Positions 56,137 to 64,000 of a DNA stretch of 64,000 bases are shown in pieces. The first letter of the stretch is position 1, and every line of letters begins with the position of its first letter. A program made the position numbers and the translations under genes. Under the pieces are notes generated by a model. It saw only the letters and a program-made list of their open reading frames with translations, was not told where the DNA came from and searched no databases. Origin of the DNA: an uncultured Erythrobacter sp. (GTDB taxonomy: Bacteria; Pseudomonadota; Alphaproteobacteria; Sphingomonadales; Sphingomonadaceae); contig CANMUS010000002.1 in the NCBI GenBank assembly GCA_947501215.1, positions 1-64,000 on the forward strand, read 5' to 3'.

Positions 56137-56670
56137 ATGCGCATCGACATGATCCCCGTGGGCGACAATCCGCCCGAAAGCCTCAACGTCATCATCGAAG
56201 TGCCGACCGGGGGCGAACCGGTGAAGTACGAGTTCGACAAGGACAGCGGCGCGCTGTTCGTCGACCGGATCCTGCACACCCCGATGCGCTATCCGGCGAA
56301 CTACGGCTTCGTGCCCCACACACTCAGCCCCGATGGCGACCCGCTCGATGCGCTGGTGATCGCCCGCTCGCCCTTCATTGCCGGCTGCGTCGTGCGCGCC
56401 CGGCCGATCGGCGTGCTGAACCTGGAAGACGAGCATGGCGGCGACGAGAAGCTGATCTGCGTGCCGGTCGACACGACCTTCCCTTATTATTCCGATGTCG
56501 GCGAGACCAAGGACCTGCCGAGCATCATCTTCCAGCAGATCGAGCACTTCTTCACCCACTACAAGGATCTCGAAAAAGAGAAGTGGGTCCGCATCGGTGC
56601 CTGGGGCGACGCCGCCGAAGCGCGTCGGATCGTGCTCGAAAGCATCGAGCGTTACGAAAACGAAAAATAG
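56137..56670 (+). CDS. ppa: Inorganic pyrophosphatase
   Basis: The 177-residue family I enzyme hydrolyses pyrophosphate. The signature DGDPLDALV (near residue 66) supplies metal-binding Asp residues. The flanking FVDRILHTPMRYPANYGFVPHTL and the Lys/Tyr residues of KYEFDKDSG are normal. Its leader is unusual because a perfect 30-bp inverted repeat ends 27 nt before the ATG. Confidence 0.97.
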   Translation: MRIDMIPVGDNPPESLNVIIEVPTGGEPVKYEFDKDSGALFVDRILHTPMRYPANYGFVPHTLSPDGDPLDALVIARSPFIAGCVVRARPIGVLNLEDEHGGDEKLICVPVDTTFPYYSDVGETKDLPSIIFQQIEHFFTHYKDLEKEKWVRIGAWGDAAEARRIVLESIERYENEK

Positions 56671-56673
56671 GCG

Positions 56674-58053
56674 TTACTCGACCGGGCGGCTTTGATCGAG
56701 CAAGTCCTTTTCCTGCTCGCTGCCGCCCTCGCGCCGCTCGGCGTCGACCATCTGCGCGATCTCGTCTGTCGGGCGGACGTCCTCGTCTGCTTCGGTCACG
56801 GTTATCTGGCGGACGGGTTTGGTTGGCTGCCCGTCGCGCGGCTTCGCCTCGGCCGATGCCGTTCCGCTCTCGAACGGTACGCTGGCGGAGCGCGGGTCGA
56901 AGCGAAGGCGATAGATCGGCTCGGGCAGGCCGAATCCGGCATCCTCGAGCGCGGTTTTTACCGCCGGGATCGCGATGGTTTGCGCCTTCCACCAATCTGT
57001 CTGGCCCTGGTCGATCCAGCCGAGGAAGCGGATCACCACGTTGGAATCGCCCACTTCGATGATCCGCGCTTCGGGCGGTGGATCGGCGAGCACGAAGTCC
57101 AGCCCCGCCAGCGTATCGCGGCCAAGCTTGCGCGCAGCCCGTGCATCATCGTCCGCATCGACGCCCAGGTCGAACTCGAAGCGGCGCTGCGGATTGCGGG
57201 TGTAGTTGGTGATGACCGCCTTGAATACCTGACCGTTCGGAATGCGCAGGTGATTGCCGTCGAGCGTCATCAGAACCGTTGCCCGGCTGGTCAGGCGGAT
57301 GACGCGGCCTTCGAGATCGTCGATCAGCACGTGGTCGTTGGCGCGGAAGGGCTGGCGCAGGCTCAGCATCAGCGAGGCGACGTAGTTCTCGACCGTCTCG
57401 CGCATGGCGAAGCCCAATGCGAGGCCGATGACGCCCGCCCCGCCCAGCACTGCGCCGAGCAGCGCCGTCGCCCCGATCATGTCCAGCGCGATCACGAGAC
57501 CGCCGACGACGGCAATGAAGCGGATGGCGCTCGCGATCAGTTCGGCAAGGAAGCCGTTGGGCGCGATCCGGTGCCAGAGCGATCCGAGGCCCGCGATCAG
57601 ATAGCCGAGCAGCACGATCGCCGCCCACACCAGCAGCGCGACGGCAATCAGCGGCAGCATCCTGACCAGATCGCTCCACCGGTCAGCAAGGCTGGTCAAG
57701 CCCGCCGTGCCCGCAGCCAGCGAAACGTCGCGCTCCAGCCCGTTCTCGACCGTCACCACGCCTGCAACGCGCGATGCAATTTCCTCCGCGCGGGCGACAT
57801 CGTCCTCCGCCGGCACGGTGCCCGCCAGAGAAACGACACCTTCGTTCACCTCGACCGACACCTGCTCGAAGGCTGGCAGCGCGGCGAAGATGCCGGAGAT
57901 GCGGTTTGCAATTCGCTCGTCGTCGCCCGCGCCTTGCGTCGCGGCGATCGTTTGCGTCGGTGTGGGCTGCGGCTCCTCGCTCGGCGCAGGTTCTACGAGT
58001 TGCGCGGACAGCGGAGCGGCAATCAGCAGCGCAAGGAGGAAGATGAGCCGCAC
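56674..58053 (-). CDS. BON-domain MscS-family mechanosensitive channel
   Basis: I choose the GTG at 58053, seven nt after GGAG, giving 459 residues; a GTG at 58059 overlapping the pmbA stop is the alternative. A signal peptide (FLLALLIAAPLSAQ) is followed by a BON domain (about 45-105, VSVEVNEGVVSLAGTVPAEDD). Membrane helices and an MscS core come next (LLGAVLGGAGVIGLALGFAM, then RANDHVLIDDLEGRVIRLT). The C-terminal tail is long and charged. BON domains may contact the envelope. It is coupled to pmbA. Confidence 0.9.
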   Translation of the reverse strand: MRLIFLLALLIAAPLSAQLVEPAPSEEPQPTPTQTIAATQGAGDDERIANRISGIFAALPAFEQVSVEVNEGVVSLAGTVPAEDDVARAEEIASRVAGVVTVENGLERDVSLAAGTAGLTSLADRWSDLVRMLPLIAVALLVWAAIVLLGYLIAGLGSLWHRIAPNGFLAELIASAIRFIAVVGGLVIALDMIGATALLGAVLGGAGVIGLALGFAMRETVENYVASLMLSLRQPFRANDHVLIDDLEGRVIRLTSRATVLMTLDGNHLRIPNGQVFKAVITNYTRNPQRRFEFDLGVDADDDARAARKLGRDTLAGLDFVLADPPPEARIIEVGDSNVVIRFLGWIDQGQTDWWKAQTIAIPAVKTALEDAGFGLPEPIYRLRFDPRSASVPFESGTASAEAKPRDGQPTKPVRQITVTEADEDVRPTDEIAQMVDAERREGGSEQEKDLLDQSRPVE

Positions 58054-58055
58054 GA

Positions 58056-59402
58056 TCACTCTCCCGCCACCGCCATGCCGTCGATGCGGAAGGTCGGCAC
58101 ATCGATGCCACGCTGCAATTCGAGGTCGTTCGCCGGGGTCAGCGCGCGGAACATCTCCGGCAGTGTACCGGCAATCGTGATCTCCGATACAGGACCGGCG
58201 ATCTCCCCGCCCCGTATGCGAAAGCCGCTCGCCCCCCGGCTGTAATCGCCGGTCACGAGGTTGACCCCCTGGCCGAACAGCCCGGTGACATAAAGACCGT
58301 CTTCGATGTCGGCGATAAGCTCTTCGACCGAGACCGTGCCGGGATCGAGCACGATATTGCTGGCCGATACGCCCGGCGCCCCGCCTCCGCCGCGTCCGGC
58401 ATGACCCGTCAGGTCGAGATCGAGCTGGTTGGCCGATGCGACATTGGTCAACCAGCCACCGATCTTCCCGTCCTCGACCAAGAGACGCTCGCTGCACGGC
58501 ACGCCTTCGCCGTCGAAATGGCGCGAGCGCAGGCCACGCGTGCGGAACGGTTCCTCGCGTACGCGGATAGCGCTGTCGAACAATTGCTCGTCCTCGCGCC
58601 CGATCAGGAAGCTGGATTTGCGGGCGATCGCAGGTCCGCTCATCGCGGCGAGTAGGTGCCCGAGCACGCCATTGCCGACTCGCGGTTCGAACACGACCGG
58701 CATCTTGCGCGAGGGCATGGAGGTCGAGCCTGTCTTGCGCACCGCCCGCTCGCCCGCCTCGCGGCCGATTTCCTCCGCCCCGGGCAGGTCGGAGCGAAAG
58801 CGCTGCGTGCGGTAGGCGTAATCGGTTTCCATGCCGCCGCCCTCGCCCGCGACGACGCTTGCGGATAGCGTGTGCGATCCGCTGGCATAGCCGCGCGCAA
58901 AGCCGTTCGAAGTGGCGAGGCCGAATACGCTGCGCGAGGCACCGGCACTGCCCCCGTTGGAATTGGTTACGCCATTCACCGCGCGGGCGGCATCTTCTGC
59001 TGCCAATGCCGTAGCGCGCAACTCTTCGGGCGACGGATCGTCCGGATCGAGCAGCTCGAGATCGGGCGCCTCGCCGGTGAACAGCCGGTCTTCCGGGGCG
59101 AGCCCGCCATAGGGATCCTCCGGAGCCAGCCGCGCCATTTCCACCGCACGCTCGGCAAGGATGGCGAGGCCCTCGGGCGCGAAGTCGCTGGTCTGGATGG
59201 AGGACGATCGCCTGCCAACGAAAACCCGCAGGCTTATCTCCTCGCTTTCGGAGCGCTCGACCTCTTCCAGTTCCCCCAGTCGGACCGAGACGCTTTCCGA
59301 TGCTCCGGCGCGACAGGCGGCGTCGGCAGCATCGGCACCGCGTGCCCGGGCGAGGTCGACGAGTTCCTGGCAGCGCGCAACCGCGGCGGCGCTATCGATC
59401 AT
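58056..59402 (-). CDS. pmbA: TldD/PmbA family metalloprotease
   Basis: The 448-residue protein matches PmbA (TldE), partner of TldD in peptide maturation and protein turnover. The N-terminal part (VSVRLGELEEVERSESEEISLRVFVG) and the C-terminal GASGFRIRGGEIAGPVSEITIAG segment are characteristic. PmbA itself lacks the HExxxH zinc site found in TldD, and none is seen here. No tldD gene is adjacent. Confidence 0.93.
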   Translation of the reverse strand: MIDSAAAVARCQELVDLARARGADAADAACRAGASESVSVRLGELEEVERSESEEISLRVFVGRRSSSIQTSDFAPEGLAILAERAVEMARLAPEDPYGGLAPEDRLFTGEAPDLELLDPDDPSPEELRATALAAEDAARAVNGVTNSNGGSAGASRSVFGLATSNGFARGYASGSHTLSASVVAGEGGGMETDYAYRTQRFRSDLPGAEEIGREAGERAVRKTGSTSMPSRKMPVVFEPRVGNGVLGHLLAAMSGPAIARKSSFLIGREDEQLFDSAIRVREEPFRTRGLRSRHFDGEGVPCSERLLVEDGKIGGWLTNVASANQLDLDLTGHAGRGGGGAPGVSASNIVLDPGTVSVEELIADIEDGLYVTGLFGQGVNLVTGDYSRGASGFRIRGGEIAGPVSEITIAGTLPEMFRALTPANDLELQRGIDVPTFRIDGMAVAGE

Positions 59403-59494
59403 TGCGAAGGCTTACGGATAATAGTCATCCGTTTGCAGGTAGGCACGGGCGGATGGCGTGGCAACTGCCAGCCAGCACGGAGCGATTGCCTCGC

Positions 59495-59869
59495 TCAGCC
59501 GAAAATGAGCCGGAAGAAGGCGGTCAGCGCCAGCGGCGTGACGATTGCCAGCGCCCACAGCGCGATCTGGTCGCGGCGAAAGGCGCCGGACAGTGCTGGG
59601 TCGTGCGCGTCCTCATCCGAAAGACGTGTCCAGCGATGCTCGAACTTGCGGCAGAATGGAATGATGCCGACAACAAGGGCAACGAGAAGAAGATACGGCG
59701 CGATCGAGCTCATGCCCTGCTTCATCGCATGGACGGTCACGAAAATCTGGAGGCCGGTATAGACCAGCAAAGCGAGCGCGACATTGTCGCTCATCGATTT
59801 GCGCCAGTCCCGCAGATACGCGCGGCGGCCGGTGTGTGCGTCGTGCTCGTCGTGTAGCGCCTTGTTCAC
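59495..59869 (-). CDS. Unrecognised small membrane protein
   Basis: The 124-residue protein starts at a GTG with GGAGAG before it. Three hydrophobic segments are visible (VALALLVYTGLQIFVTVHAM, SSIAPYLLLVALVVGIIPFC, IALWALAIVTPLALTAFFRL), with charged linkers. The pattern resembles other short proteins of unknown function in Erythrobacteraceae. No function is assigned. Confidence 0.72.
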   Translation of the reverse strand: MNKALHDEHDAHTGRRAYLRDWRKSMSDNVALALLVYTGLQIFVTVHAMKQGMSSIAPYLLLVALVVGIIPFCRKFEHRWTRLSDEDAHDPALSGAFRRDQIALWALAIVTPLALTAFFRLIFG

Positions 59870-60052
59870 GGCACTCTCCCCGAATGTCTCTACCCGAGTC
59901 GCATTGTTTCAAACTTATTGCGGGCTGGCAAGCGCACGCAATGAACGTGCGCAAATCCGTCCCGGATCGGCATGGAAGTCGTCCATGCAGGATTCCTGCC
60001 AATTCGTCGAAGAACACGCGCCCGAGGGTTTTCACCTGCGATCTGTCTGCGT

Positions 60053-60850
60053 ATGGCGCGCAACATGGCCGATATCGATCCCGCCGCCGTCGCCGACCCG
60101 GTTCACGACGCTGCCCCGCCGATCCCGCAGGGCGGCCTCGAAGTCGTTTCCATTGCGAAGAGCTACGATAAGCGCGCCGTTCTGACCGACATTTCGCTGA
60201 GCGTCGGGAAGGGCGAGGTGCTCGGCCTGCTCGGTCCGAACGGGGCCGGCAAGACGACCTGCTTCTATTCGATCATGGGCCTCGTGCGCCCTGACGCCGG
60301 GCGCATCATGATGGATGGGCAGGACGTCACCAACCTGCCGATGTACCGCCGCGCGATCCTGGGCCTCGGCTACCTGCCACAGGAAACCAGCATTTTTCGC
60401 GGCATGACGGTGGAGCAGAATATCAACTGCGTGCTCGAAATGGTCGAGCCCGATGCAGATACGCGCGCTGCCGAACTCGAACGCCTGCTCGACGAATTCG
60501 GCCTGACGCGGCTGCGCACCAGCCCGGCCATGGCGCTGTCCGGCGGTGAGCGGCGCCGCTGCGAAATCGCCCGCGCGCTGGCCGCCAAGCCATCGATCAT
60601 GCTGCTCGATGAGCCATTCGCCGGCATCGACCCGCTCTCGATCAGCGATATCCGCGATCTGGTGAAGGATCTGAAGACGCGCGGCATCGGCGTGCTGATC
60701 ACCGACCACAATGTGCGTGAGACGCTGGAGATCGTGGACCGGGCCTGCATCATCTACGGTGGTCAGGTTCTGTTCGCGGGCACACCGCAGGCACTGGTGG
60801 CCGATGAGAACGTGAAGCGGCTGTATCTGGGCGAGAACTTCACGCTGTGA
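60053..60850 (+). CDS. lptB: LPS export ABC ATPase LptB
   Basis: The 265-residue ATPase drives lipopolysaccharide transport from the inner membrane with LptF/G/C. Walker A (GPNGAGKTT), the signature LSGGERRRCEIARAL and Walker B LLDEPFAGIDP are complete, and the closing GENFTL is typical. The ATG at 60053 is chosen; an ATG at 60065 is possible. It precedes rpoN, a conserved order in Proteobacteria. Confidence 0.95.
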   Translation: MARNMADIDPAAVADPVHDAAPPIPQGGLEVVSIAKSYDKRAVLTDISLSVGKGEVLGLLGPNGAGKTTCFYSIMGLVRPDAGRIMMDGQDVTNLPMYRRAILGLGYLPQETSIFRGMTVEQNINCVLEMVEPDADTRAAELERLLDEFGLTRLRTSPAMALSGGERRRCEIARALAAKPSIMLLDEPFAGIDPLSISDIRDLVKDLKTRGIGVLITDHNVRETLEIVDRACIIYGGQVLFAGTPQALVADENVKRLYLGENFTL

Positions 60851-60873
60851 GTGCGGCAGGACCAGCGCGTGTG

Positions 60874-60948
60874 CTTCGACAGGCTCAGCATGAGCGGGTG
60901 CGGCACATGGAGGCCGCGAAAAGCCCGCTCAGCCTGAGCCTGTCGAAG
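60874..60948. repeat. Dispersed palindromic element, copy 2
   Basis: The left arm starts CTTCGACAGGCTCAGCATGA and the right arm (60924-60948) ends CTGTCGAAG, separated by 25 nt. The right arm is identical to that of copy 1 at 53118-53142. It fills the gap between lptB and rpoN. Confidence 0.85.
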
Positions 60949-60974
60949 GCCGCGCGCTAACCTGAGGACTTCCG

Positions 60975-62426
60975 ATGGCGCTGACCCCTCGCCTCGACCT
61001 CCGGCAAACCCAGTCGCTGGTGATGACGCCGCAATTGCAGCAGGCGATCAAGCTGCTGGCGCTGTCGAATCTCGAGATCGAGACCTTCGTCGGCGAGGCG
61101 CTGGAATCCAATCCCCTGCTCGAAATGGGCGAAGTGCGGCGCGAGGCGGGCGAGGACGCTCCGCAGCGTCCGGACGAGCACGACAGCGCGCCGGACATGG
61201 GTGGCACCGAGGCGCTCGACGTTTCCGACCGCGCGCTCGACCCCGAAGCGGCCCCCGGCGACGGCGGGGACTGGGGCCGCGCCGCCAGCGCAGGAGCCTT
61301 GTCCGGCGACGAGCTGCCGGACCTCGAAAACCGCTCTTCCGACGGCCCGACGCTGGCCGAGCACCTTTCCGACCAGGTCGGCGCGGCGTCCTATTCGCAG
61401 GCCGAAGCACTGATCGCCCTGCGGATCATCGGCGAGCTCGACGAGGCAGGATACCTCCACACCGATCTGGGCAGGATCGCGCAGGAACTCGGCGCAAGCG
61501 AAGAGGACGTCGAAGATGCGCTACTGCTCGTCCAGTCGCTCGACCCGACCGGCGTCGGCGCACGCAGCCTGGCGGAATGCCTGACACTGCAGGCGAAGGA
61601 AGCCGATCGCTACGACCCTTGCATGGCGGCGCTGATCGAGAATCTCGATCGCCTCGCCGCTGGCGATGTTGCACGCCTCAAGCGCATCTGCGGCGTCGAC
61701 GACGAGGACTTCGCCGATATGCTGGCCGAACTGCGCAGTTACGATCCCAAGCCCGGCTGCCGCTACGGCGGAGGGCGCGAGGCCGCGATCGTGCCGGATG
61801 TATTGCTCAATCCGAAAGGCGAAGGCTGGGACATCAGGCTCAACGAAGCGAGTCTGCCGCGCCTTGTCGTGAACCGCGAATATTATCTCGAGCTCAAGGC
61901 CGGTGCGCGCGACAAGGCTTCGACCGCATGGCTCAACGAGCAATTGGGCGAAGCCGACTGGCTCATCCGCGCGCTCGACCAGCGTCAGCGGACAATCCTG
62001 AAGACCGCCGCCGAAATCGTAAAACGACAGGAGGGCTTCTTTCGCCAAGGCGTCACCGCCATGCGGCCACTGACCTTGCGCGAAGTTGCCGAAGAAATTG
62101 AGATGCACGAAAGCACGGTCAGCCGCGTGACCAGCAACAAGTACCTCGCCTGCCCGCGCGGGACCTTCGAACTGAAGTATTTCTTCTCCAGCGGGGTGGC
62201 TGCGGCCGATGGCGAAGGCGCCAGCAGTGAAGCGATCAAGGCACGCATCAAGGCGCTGTGCGATGGCGAAGACCCGAAGAAGGTCCTGTCCGACCAGAAG
62301 CTCGCCGACACGCTCAACGAGGAAGGCTTCGACCTCGCCCGGCGCACGGTGGCCAAATACCGCGAAGCCATAGGAATCGGATCATCGGCACAGCGCCGGC
62401 GCCAAAAAAAGCTTAAGAATCTGTGA
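60975..62426 (+). CDS. rpoN: RNA polymerase sigma-54 factor
   Basis: The 483-residue factor has the Gln/Leu-rich activator-interaction region I (LRQTQSLVMTPQLQQAIKLL), the acidic region II (about 55-110) and core-binding domain. The DNA-binding HTH (REVAEEIEMHESTVSRVTSN) is followed by the RpoN box ARRTVAKYREAIGIG near the C-terminus. It directs enhancer-dependent promoters. It follows lptB after the palindromic element. Confidence 0.96.
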   Translation: MALTPRLDLRQTQSLVMTPQLQQAIKLLALSNLEIETFVGEALESNPLLEMGEVRREAGEDAPQRPDEHDSAPDMGGTEALDVSDRALDPEAAPGDGGDWGRAASAGALSGDELPDLENRSSDGPTLAEHLSDQVGAASYSQAEALIALRIIGELDEAGYLHTDLGRIAQELGASEEDVEDALLLVQSLDPTGVGARSLAECLTLQAKEADRYDPCMAALIENLDRLAAGDVARLKRICGVDDEDFADMLAELRSYDPKPGCRYGGGREAAIVPDVLLNPKGEGWDIRLNEASLPRLVVNREYYLELKAGARDKASTAWLNEQLGEADWLIRALDQRQRTILKTAAEIVKRQEGFFRQGVTAMRPLTLREVAEEIEMHESTVSRVTSNKYLACPRGTFELKYFFSSGVAAADGEGASSEAIKARIKALCDGEDPKKVLSDQKLADTLNEEGFDLARRTVAKYREAIGIGSSAQRRRQKKLKNL

Positions 62427-62565
62427 CGCGTTAATGCCACAGCCAAAAAAGTTAACGCGCTTTACCCGCTGTTAACCTTTTCCCTTCAGACCTTGTGTGG
62501 TTAATACAGGTCAACACCTCTTAGCGAGGGGTTACCGGACACTAGGGACCAACGGGGGATTTCCC
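62427..62565 (+). promoter_or_regulatory. ctrA promoter region with GANTC and GTTAAC elements
   Basis: A GANTC site (GAATC, 62417-62421) lies at the end of rpoN. GTTAAC occurs at 62451-62456 and again at 62471-62476, exactly 20 nt apart, and TTAA at 62501-62504. In Caulobacter, ctrA has a methylation-sensitive promoter and binds its own product through TTAA half-sites. Confidence 0.5.
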
Positions 62566-63261
62566 ATGCGTGTACTGCTGATCGAAGACGAACCGACCAC
62601 CGCCAAGGCGATCGAGCTCATGCTCACGACCGAAGGCTTCAATGTCTATTCGACCGATCTTGGCGAAGAAGGCCTCGATCTGGGCAAGCTGTATGATTAC
62701 GATATCATCCTGCTCGATTTGAACCTGCCCGACATGCATGGTTACGATGTGCTCAAGAAGCTGCGCGTTGCCAAGGTGCAGACCCCGGTCCTGATCCTGT
62801 CCGGCATTGCCGAGATGGACAGCAAGATCCGCAGCTTCGGCTTCGGTGCCGACGATTACGTGACCAAGCCCTTCCACCGCGAAGAGCTTGTTGCCCGCAT
62901 CCACGCCGTGGTGCGCCGTTCGAAGGGCCACAGCCAGTCGGTCATCCGTACCGGCAAGCTGGCCGTCAACCTCGACGCCAAGACCGTCGAAGTCGATGGC
63001 GCCCGCGTTCACCTCACCGGCAAGGAATACGCCATGCTGGAGCTGCTTTCGCTCCGCAAGGGCACCACGCTGACCAAGGAAATGTTCCTCAACCACCTTT
63101 ATGGCGGCATGGACGAACCCGAACTCAAGATCATCGACGTCTTCATCTGCAAGCTGCGCAAGAAGCTCAGCCACGCATGCGGCGGCGAGAACTATATCGA
63201 GACCGTATGGGGCCGCGGCTATGTTCTGCGCGACCCGAACGAAGAGGCGGAAGCGGCTTAA
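62566..63261 (+). CDS. ctrA: Cell-cycle response regulator CtrA
   Basis: The 231-residue OmpR-type regulator starts [20 protein letters not shown]. The phospho-acceptor is Asp51 ([18 protein letters not shown]), with [20 protein letters not shown] and a winged-helix domain ([32 protein letters not shown]). It matches CtrA in length and receiver sequence. The C-terminus ends EEAEAA. The gene is monocistronic after rpoN. Confidence 0.95.
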   Translation: MRVLLIEDEPTTAKAIELMLTTEGFNVYSTDLGEEGLDLGKLYDYDIILLDLNLPDMHGYDVLKKLRVAKVQTPVLILSGIAEMDSKIRSFGFGADDYVTKPFHREELVARIHAVVRRSKGHSQSVIRTGKLAVNLDAKTVEVDGARVHLTGKEYAMLELLSLRKGTTLTKEMFLNHLYGGMDEPELKIIDVFICKLRKKLSHACGGENYIETVWGRGYVLRDPNEEAEAA

Positions 63262-63284
63262 TTTGATTAGCCTCAAGCGCCGGC

Positions 63285-63360
63285 GGGGCCATCCGGCCCC
63301 TTAGGCTACCGCGCCAGCAGGCGCGACGGCCAGTCGGCCTTGCCGATCGCGAGCGATCGG
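63285..63360. repeat. Run of four short hairpins downstream of ctrA
   Basis: GGGGCC-ATCC-GGCCCC (63285-63300), GCGCC-AGCA-GGCGC (63311-63324), GGCC-AGTC-GGCC (63328-63339) and CCGATCGC-GA-GCGATCGG (63343-63360) follow one another. The first could terminate ctrA weakly. Together they make an unusually structured 3' region. Confidence 0.6.
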
Positions 63361-63394
63361 AAACGAAGATTACTCTTGGACGGGAATAGCGAGG

Positions 63395-63427
63395 ACGCCC
63401 GGCAGCCACTGGCCGCCGGGCGTTTTC
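63395..63427 (+). terminator. Intrinsic terminator downstream of ctrA
   Basis: ACGCCCGGC (63395-63403) pairs with GCCGGGCGT (63415-63423), followed by a T run. It lies before the permease gene. Confidence 0.75.
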
Positions 63428-63515
63428 GTATCTTGCATGCTGCGCAATCTATCTTGGCAGCCCTGATGTTCTCTGCGATTTGGCGCCGACAACATGCGAA
63501 GGTGCATCGGGCCGT

Positions 63516-64000
63516 ATGGCGATTCTCTCGGATTACTCGGCCCAGATCGGCTGCTTGCTACTGGCCGCTACCTTTATCGCCTTCCTGCTCGAGCGCCAGC
63601 CGCCGGTCGTCATCGCCATCGCCTCGGCCGCGCTGATGATTGCGCTGGGCTATCTGCCGGCGAAAGACATGCTCGGCACATTCGCCAATTCCGCGCCGAT
63701 CACGATTGCAGCGATGTTTATTCTCTCGGGCGCGCTGCTGCGGACCGGAACCCTCGAGTGGGTATCCGGCTGGGTCATCCGGCGCACATCGCGTAGTCCG
63801 AAGACGGCGGTAGCGGAGATCGGCGCGGGCACCCTGCTCGCCTCGGCCTTCATGAACAACACCCCGGTCGTCATCGTGATGATCCCCGTCGTGCGCAAGC
63901 TGGCACAGGTTCTGAAGGTGGCCGCAACCCGGTTGCTGATCCCGCTGTCCTACATCACCATTCTCGGCGGCACGATGACGCTGATCGGCACCTCGACCAA
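63516..64000 (+). CDS. SLC13-type permease, N-terminal part
   Basis: The frame is open from the ATG at 63516 to the right edge, 161 codons. It begins MAILSDYSAQIGCLLLAATF and shows helices (VVIAIASAALMIALGYLP, SAPITIAAMFILSGALLRTG), then ASAFMNNTPVVIVMIPVV, the helical hairpin with the SxxNNTP motif typical of SLC13/ArsB-like sodium symporters, and LGGTMTLIGTST. The substrate (dicarboxylate, sulphate or other anion) is not evident because the C-terminal part lies outside. Confidence 0.85.
   Translation, partial: MAILSDYSAQIGCLLLAATFIAFLLERQPPVVIAIASAALMIALGYLPAKDMLGTFANSAPITIAAMFILSGALLRTGTLEWVSGWVIRRTSRSPKTAVAEIGAGTLLASAFMNNTPVVIVMIPVVRKLAQVLKVAATRLLIPLSYITILGGTMTLIGTST

Overview
The window is an uninterrupted piece of a GC-rich alphaproteobacterial chromosome. 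Gene content and protein character point to Sphingomonadales, probably Erythrobacteraceae: a CtrA response regulator with its Asp51 phospho-acceptor, GANTC (CcrM-type) sites in key promoters, an alpha-type histidyl-tRNA synthetase, a DUF4167 protein beside prmC/prfA, and dispersed palindromes of the kind common in sphingomonads. I found no rRNA, tRNA, insertion sequence, prophage or CRISPR array.

Layout. 1-6792 (minus) is the N-terminal 2264 codons of a giant repeat-rich, probably type I-secreted surface adhesin that runs off the left edge. 7180-18535 (minus) is a complete Tad/Flp pilus locus (flp, cpaB, cpaC, small CpaD-like lipoprotein, TadG-like, TadE-like, second TadE/G-like, cpaE, cpaF, tadB, tadC, tadD-like, cpaA). 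18974-24532 holds two unrecognised membrane/secreted proteins, an M23 peptidase, a PilZ-XRE fusion regulator with palindromes at its own promoter, a MATE exporter and an MscS channel. 24654-26870 is a groESL operon with CIRCE. 26928-35546 is a mixed block: BLUF photoreceptor, EEP-family hydrolase, DUF305-LVIVD secreted protein, an APH-kinase/acyl-CoA dehydrogenase pair, a host-attachment-family protein, a class A beta-lactamase-like hydrolase and a small acidic lipoprotein. 35787-43364 has polA, a CHASE3/HWE histidine kinase, a second MscS channel and a two-domain CDC48 ATPase. 43701-48408 is an acyl-CoA block (CoA-transferase A and B subunits separated by an acid phosphatase gene, a nitronate monooxygenase family protein, a CaiB/BaiF CoA-transferase). 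48410-55771 (minus) carries hisS-prfA-prmC-DUF4167-lnt-metK. 56137-64000 has ppa, a BON-MscS channel, pmbA, a small membrane protein, lptB-rpoN, ctrA and the start of an SLC13-type permease.

How parts may work together. The adhesin, the Tad pilus, the PilZ-XRE regulator and ctrA suggest a surface-attachment programme tied to the cell cycle and perhaps to c-di-GMP: GANTC sites cluster upstream of the adhesin and flp and occur upstream of ctrA, and TTAAC-containing palindromes lie upstream of the PilZ-XRE gene. This link is inference from sequence motifs. Several non-coding structures also deserve attention: an orphan intrinsic terminator 100 nt upstream of the CDC48 gene, a perfect 30-bp inverted repeat in the ppa leader, two copies of a dispersed palindrome sharing one arm exactly, and a run of hairpins downstream of ctrA.
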